Part shown: in pieces, positions 58,425 through 64,000 of the stretch
Layout of the letters: each line of letters opens with the position of its first letter
How positions within the stretch are numbered: position 1 is the stretch's first letter
Assembly (NCBI GenBank): GCA_047495785.1
Contig: JBLDXI010000021.1
Coordinates: 1,550,001 to 1,614,000 of the forward strand
DNA from: Lepidodermella squamata
Taxonomy: Eukaryota; Gastrotricha
Direction: 5' to 3'
DNA: 64,000 nucleotides
The notes under the pieces: generated by a model
What the model saw: the letters and a program-made list of their open reading frames with translations, nothing else
What the model was told of the DNA's origin: nothing
The model's database searches: none
Position numbers and translations under genes: made by a program

Positions 58425-61400
58425 TATGTAGCTTGTAGAACATAACCATGTAGAGATTATAATATCAATATACAACAAACACAGATTTAAGATCTGATGT
58501 TGATTGTGAATTCGGGTATAGGGAAAAGCGTCAGGTTGGACAGTCTATACCATAACCACCACTCCGTGCTGTCAACGATATTGGAAGATTTCCGAATTTT
58601 CTGACTTCATTTTTCTGACCTATAAATCATCGAGCAGTGCGGAGTATTGCTACGGATTGCAAGTATCCACGTTTTCCTATCCTGTTATAATATTATCATA
58701 TCAAAGAATAACTTGTTTCAGCGAGACCACGGTCGTGAATCGGATTGCTATTTGTTACTTATTTGTTTTGTTTTCATTTCTCACCGATGTTGCGGCCTCA
58801 CATAGGCCACCATAAGTGCCCGTTCCTTCCGTAAATCATTCTTCATTTTGAGCAAAAATTGCTCCTATCTATTTACGGAGAATTCTCAGAAGCGCTAGAT
58901 CTTCTAGAGTCGCCAACTGTCCTTTCATTGTTCGCCGCTGGTTTTTCACCGCGGCACTCGCGGCCTCCAAGGTTTCAATTTGTACTCAGGCACGGTATGT
59001 TCTCCTGCTTTGTACGAAATCAAATATGCTACTGCTATCAACAATCGATTTTACCTTCAGAGTTGAACAGTCAACATTTGCTCCGGTTTCGGCTTTGCTA
59101 TCTATATTGGTAGATAGGTAGCAATATTTGGGCCAGGCTACTGTTTGTGGATGGGGTTATGAAGCTTGACCCTACTGTTACCTGTTACCTTACTTGCTAA
59201 ACGCTGGTTTCGGCATTGAAAATGTAGCATGATCCACACCTACATCATTTTTCGTGGTCTGCCTGTAAGCTGTAAGCCCTCACCGATTGCGTCAACATCA
59301 CTAGGCTATATTGCCAAATCTCACTGTTAACTCGCTCAATACACTGGTTTTCATTGGTATAATCTAGTCATTAATCCGCATCTATCTCTCTGTTCTCTGT
59401 CGTAGCTTGTAAGGCAGGAAAATATCTGGTCTAAATCTAACTCATTGAATCGAGAACAAAACTATAATTGGTTTCAAGCTAGATTTTTTATTATTTCTCG
59501 TCACCTTTTGTGATTAATTAAAAACTAACCAGAGAAAACAGAAAAAGAGAGCGAGCGAGAGATAAGAGAAATGTTTTATTTAAGACGACGATGGTTAGAT
59601 GACACAAATGCGACTTTTGAATGTGCGTTTCCAATTGAATGTTACAACTCATATTCAGGAGAATAATTCATAATCAGTTCATCAACGCCGGTTTTGATAT
59701 CATGAGTGGCGCATAGTCAACGGATCAATTTTTTCCAGTTGTCAATCAAGCAAACGATAAGATCGCGCGATCAACGTTTTCCTAATCAACTCATCCTTAT
59801 AGATCGACAGTGAGAAAAGAGAGATAGAGAGAGAAAAGATGAAGGCATAGAAGAAATAAACACCAATCGATACGAATTATTATTATTGTCAAATCAGCAC
59901 ACATAGGAAAGTCTCATTTCAAAAAAATTCGCCAAAAATGAACCATTTATGAAAGTTTTTCCCTTTTATAAAAAAACTAAGAAAAAGTTTTTCTACAAAA
60001 ATTGACTATGGCTCAATTCGTTTTCGCTTCATTCTCGAGGGATGAAGGGAATAAGGAAAGGAGCTTGAGTGTGCACAAAGACTAAGACGAATTTATCCTC
60101 TAAACCGCAAGGCCCACCGCATGCCAAGCAAAGCATAGGTAATAACAGAAAGTGGCATTTTCTGACCAAAACCATCGAACTTGGATTTCTTCCAAAAAGG
60201 TAAGTATGAAAAACTATAATAAGATACAAATGCAACGGCAAAGCGAAAAAGACCAAAAATGTTGCTGGAGGAAGTTCTCTGCTGCGCAAAAAGTTATTAT
60301 TTGTAATTATGATTTTCGATTTTTTTCACAAAAATTAGTAGCCAAATTGACGCACAGTGAGATGATACGGGCCGGTGGTGCAAAAACACCGCCCTACAGA
60401 AAAAATTCGAAGCGGCAGGAAAAATAGGCCACAAATGAATTGTAGAGTCGTAGAAAAATCATCAAACAGCTCTCAGCGAGAAAATCACGTAAGAAGTTGT
60501 TTGCAAATTATCGTTATTCAAAAAAACCGCGAAGAGAATTTGAATTGATTTCAGTCAATTAATGAAGATGCAAAACTACTTAATATAAAGTGGCACAAAA
60601 TGGAGAACGAACTTGAATTAGGAATTTTGAAGGTAATTTACCTTGTGTTATATCATTCAGCAAAAGTCTAATAGTTTTGAAAAAACGAGTTCTCATGAAA
60701 AGAGCGATCCTTGTCGAAAATTAACAGCGATTAAGCGAAACTCAGCTATTCCTTTCCCAGTTCGATTTGCATTGCTCTTTTCGAAAAATCGCATGCATGC
60801 CCTAACATTAGGAGTCGTCAAAAATAGCCTTTTTCGAGACCAGCGCGATTATTAGCTGAGTGATGGCCGACAAACAGTAAGAGAGATACTAAAGAAGAGA
60901 GAAGGGAAATGAACGAGGTACCATCATCATTATTATCATCAAAACCGTTGTAACATTTACGCTCCAACTCTCGTCACTGAAGAAAATAAGGAGAGAGCAA
61001 GGCATCAAAAAGACACATGAATGAGCCTAAAAGTCGAAATAATAACAATCCTAGCTTTTCCCACACTGAAACTGCGTCGGCTTGTCTGAAAAATTTTGGT
61101 AAGAAATTAATAAATTGGTGATAACTATATGAATAACGTATATAATAGTCACACAGCAAAAACCGAAAGATTTTAGGAACATTAAATATATATATTCATA
61201 TTTATTATCCAACATTTGCGTCACGCAGGGCATGTTACCAATCGATTAGTCAATGACGATTGGATATCAGACAAAAAAAACTAAAAAGTGAGCGTTTCTT
61301 ATATTCAATCTTTCAAATTAACTTCATAGTAAAAAGTAACGCGAATAATAACAGAAAACAAGCATAGTACTGATAGTACATTCAGCCCGAGAATAAACAG

Positions 61401-64000
61401 TATTTGCATTTTACGAAACATGGATTCACGCGAGAAGAATATAGCCGTAATCAAAACTTAATCAACAGAGCTATCCGTCATCGTCGATTTTTTGTTAAAA
61501 AAACAAGCGCACGCCGGTGCCGTTGCTCTCTAGCAATCTTCATTTCCATCATCATCGAGAAAAGAGGCCAAAAGACAAGAAAGAAAAGGTGATTGATTAT
61601 TAATTTGTTAATTTCTAAATATATATTTATATCTGCATGTTTTTTGGGAGCGGTGAGAACACGTGAGCATATATTTCGCAAGTAAAGAAAAACGTAGCTA
61701 ATAAAATGACTGACTGCTTTGTTTTAGAAAAAAAATCCAATCAAAAATTCCAGGAACAAATCAAGAAAAGAATATCGCGTGTTAGCTTCTGAATATATGT
61801 ACAACGGGTTGGTTTATTGATGATTACATAATCAATTAATTAGACACGTCGTCAATTTCTATGGAGCTTTTAGGTGGTTTTTACCAAACCTCAATTTTTA
61901 CGAAAACTTGCAAAAAGAAAATCGCATCGAAAACAAAACTAAAAAGTTATGCACAAACATTATATAATTGAAAAACAATCCGCTCTAATCGTCGAAATCT
62001 GTGGTCTGAAACAATAAACAATCGTTTTATCTTCATCATCGCTTATCAGAAGAATTTTATCAATCATTGCCGAATGAAAGGGAAGAAAGGAAAAGCGCGA
62101 ATAACACTGGTTCCCGCCGGTAAATTGAAATATAGATGTTTTCTCAAAAATTTCTTATACGAATATAGATGATGACTTGGAGATATTATGATGAGTTAAA
62201 TTGATAGAAAAATCACCAAAAATCATGATAAACGGGTAAAGATAACTGTGTGATGCTCGTGTATCAAACACGGGCCTAACCGCGTCGATTAGACAAGAAT
62301 ATTGAAGCTATACGATCAGTTCGAGCCAGTGTCAATTTTGATTAATGACTGCTACAGCGGGTTTTTCAATTTCATGATGGTTCATGTCTTTTTGTTTCAC
62401 GTCCACAATCTTTAAAACTAGTAAGTTTTCTTTTTAAATAAACACTCACTCGAACACACAAAAGTTTTAGAAAAAGAAAGGCAGCTTGGAATAGAAGTAA
62501 CTTTTCAGTAATAGAAAACCTTCATCGTCAAAAAACGGGCGAAAAAAAGATATTACAAATGTTGTGCAACAAAGAGACACATGTGCGCGGTTCAAAGTGC
62601 GATCAGTCCGAAGGTTTGCGTAATACTAAGGCTATATACGTACGTACGTCATTCTTAAATCGCGTCTGTGGACAACAAATCGCTAAAAATTGCGGTTGAG
62701 CTCATCGCTGTTGCTAAATTTTTCATCATAAAAAGCCAAACAAACGAAAGAGAAAGCTACATACCGGGAATGGATGGCGAACTCGTAGACATTAACAGGT
62801 AGAAATAATCGCAACGTCAAGAACTTCAGATTAACGTCTCCGAGCCTCGCTTTCGTATTACAATATTTCCAAAGGAGCGAAAACTACTCGAACAGGTTAT
62901 ACACGATCATGGGGCAAAAAATGAAGAAGTTTCAACGTTTGAATGGAGCAACCAAGCTAGAGAAAATCAGACAACGGAGCCACGGCGAGCCACCTGAGCC
63001 AAAAATTCATCGTCATCAACTATTGTACGAATATATATATGCATACGCTTCAAGAGTAAGTAAGAAGAGAAGAAGTAAAGAAGATGTAGGAACACCGAAA
63101 CCAAAATTTACACGACGCGCCTTCGTGCGGATGATAGGCTTATCACTAAGTCAAGTCGATGAACTCAGCTGCGCCATTTTACAAGCACTGATCATGACAA
63201 TTAACACATTAGCACTGCGCTCTTCGATAAACTAATGATAAGAAAACTTAAGAGAACACCGATTTTTACAGCCATTAGTTTTACAAAGAAACATCTGCAA
63301 CAAGCCCTGCCCTGCATGCCTTGTCCGATTATTATAAGAAAACTGTAGTTATTGTAGATCGAAGAAGCCAAAATGTAGCTGATTTGAAGTAAACTGAACA
63401 TGTATATCAAAGAAATGGAAAGAACACCGTTATAGGTACTATGCAGTCGATTTAAATTCGACAAAAGTGGATATCATCAGAAAAAATGAAGCCTTGGGAG
63501 TAGAAAAACGAAGATACAAGCATTTGCGTCGAAATTTGCCAAGAAACGGAGAAGAGCAGAGTCGATGTCATCATTTGATATCGACCTGAACTCACTAGTT
63601 TTTGGAGTGAATGTTAAGATTGATGCAAGGTAATCATTGAATAATTCTTAGTCAGGTAGTGGCTCTGTGGTAATGGCAGATAAAGTGGGCAATTCCCTTT
63701 TAGAATAAATGCATCTCAGTCCTTGCTAATTAGCGAATATCATCTTCTATCGATTATAGTGATCATGAGATGAACAGGTGTTTACATTAGAAGAGCAAGT
63801 TGAAGATGAAAACTTCAACGAAAATCACAATACACAAAGCAGTAGTGTAAATTACACCCCAACAAGCCGTTCAAAATCGAACTCCCTATAAATCGTAGTC
63901 TCTGGGCTAGGAAATCACATCGCGAATCAAAGAGTCTAGTATTCTATCATCATTAAAAAGAAATGCCAACAATGTGCTATGACGATCAAGATCACGACGC
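58425..64000. other. Gene-free, A-rich right arm of the window
   Basis: About 5.6 kb without any recognisable coding exon, tRNA or transposon on either strand. From about 59500 onward the plus strand is rich in A and G (GAAAAAG, GAGAGA runs), so the minus strand is T/C-rich. Open frames (for example 62909-63235 on the plus strand) show no family resemblance. One reading is a long 3' UTR of a minus-strand gene starting beyond the edge, with a TTTTATTTAAG poly(A)-type signal in reverse near 59575; this is not proven. Confidence 0.35.

Noticed and set aside
62909-63235. 108-codon plus-strand ORF in the right arm
   Set aside because: Lysine/arginine-rich product of A-rich DNA without motif or neighbouring exon support.

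Overview
This is invertebrate animal nuclear DNA. Genes are compact, introns are mostly 45-62 nt, exons are GC-richer than the AT-rich spacers, and every confident gene is an animal-type nuclear gene. Protein family content argues against a nematode: an axonemal dynein light intermediate chain (DNALI1) and a decayed MORN3 imply motile cilia or flagellated sperm, and a KDM3-type demethylase and a five-finger Glass-type transcription factor are both present. I cannot assign a phylum from sequence alone. Start, stop and splice coordinates were derived by hand from canonical splice sites, frame continuity and alignment to remembered family sequences. Where all exons could be placed, their summed length is a multiple of three.

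Layout. 1-2291 (-): 5' part of the spliceosomal helicase Brr2/SNRNP200, running off the left edge. 2414-2867: a TA-flanked MITE. 3929-9127 (+): an NDC1-like multipass protein, an ALDH3-type fatty aldehyde dehydrogenase and two tandem NRBF2-like genes. 9819-20590 (-): glass, LETM1, SEPSECS and GPAM. 21755-35841 (+): GLT1D1, a theta-class GST, RPL23A, TMEM94, RAB35 and the mitochondrial intermediate peptidase MIPEP, which has a Helitron-like helicase scrap in a 2.1 kb intron. 35994-39305 (-): DNAJC30, TIMM10B and a FASTKD-family gene in transcription order. 40989-43854 (+): DNALI1 and an unidentified coiled-coil gene with a 15-nt microexon. 44129-44654 (-): a MORN3-like pseudogene. About 45400-46930 (+): a broken non-LTR retrotransposon. 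47000-50678: repeat-rich upstream DNA. 50679-57151 (+): KDM3-type histone demethylase. 57152-64000: no recognisable gene, one short MITE.

How it works together. Genes sit in same-strand runs with gaps often of only 100-400 bp, and almost every start codon has a T-rich stretch ending in AG within about 6-45 nt upstream with no obvious exon before it. This is what spliced-leader trans-splicing and operons would produce. The clearest case is DNAJC30-TIMM10B-FASTKD: three mitochondrial proteins in one direction, with the TIMM10B stop and the FASTKD start overlapping as TAATG. Its 3' end faces another mitochondrial gene, MIPEP, across only 152 bp. Mitochondrial genes are common in the window (LETM1, GPAM, MIPEP, FASTKD, TIMM10B, DNAJC30). 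SEPSECS implies that the organism makes selenocysteine.
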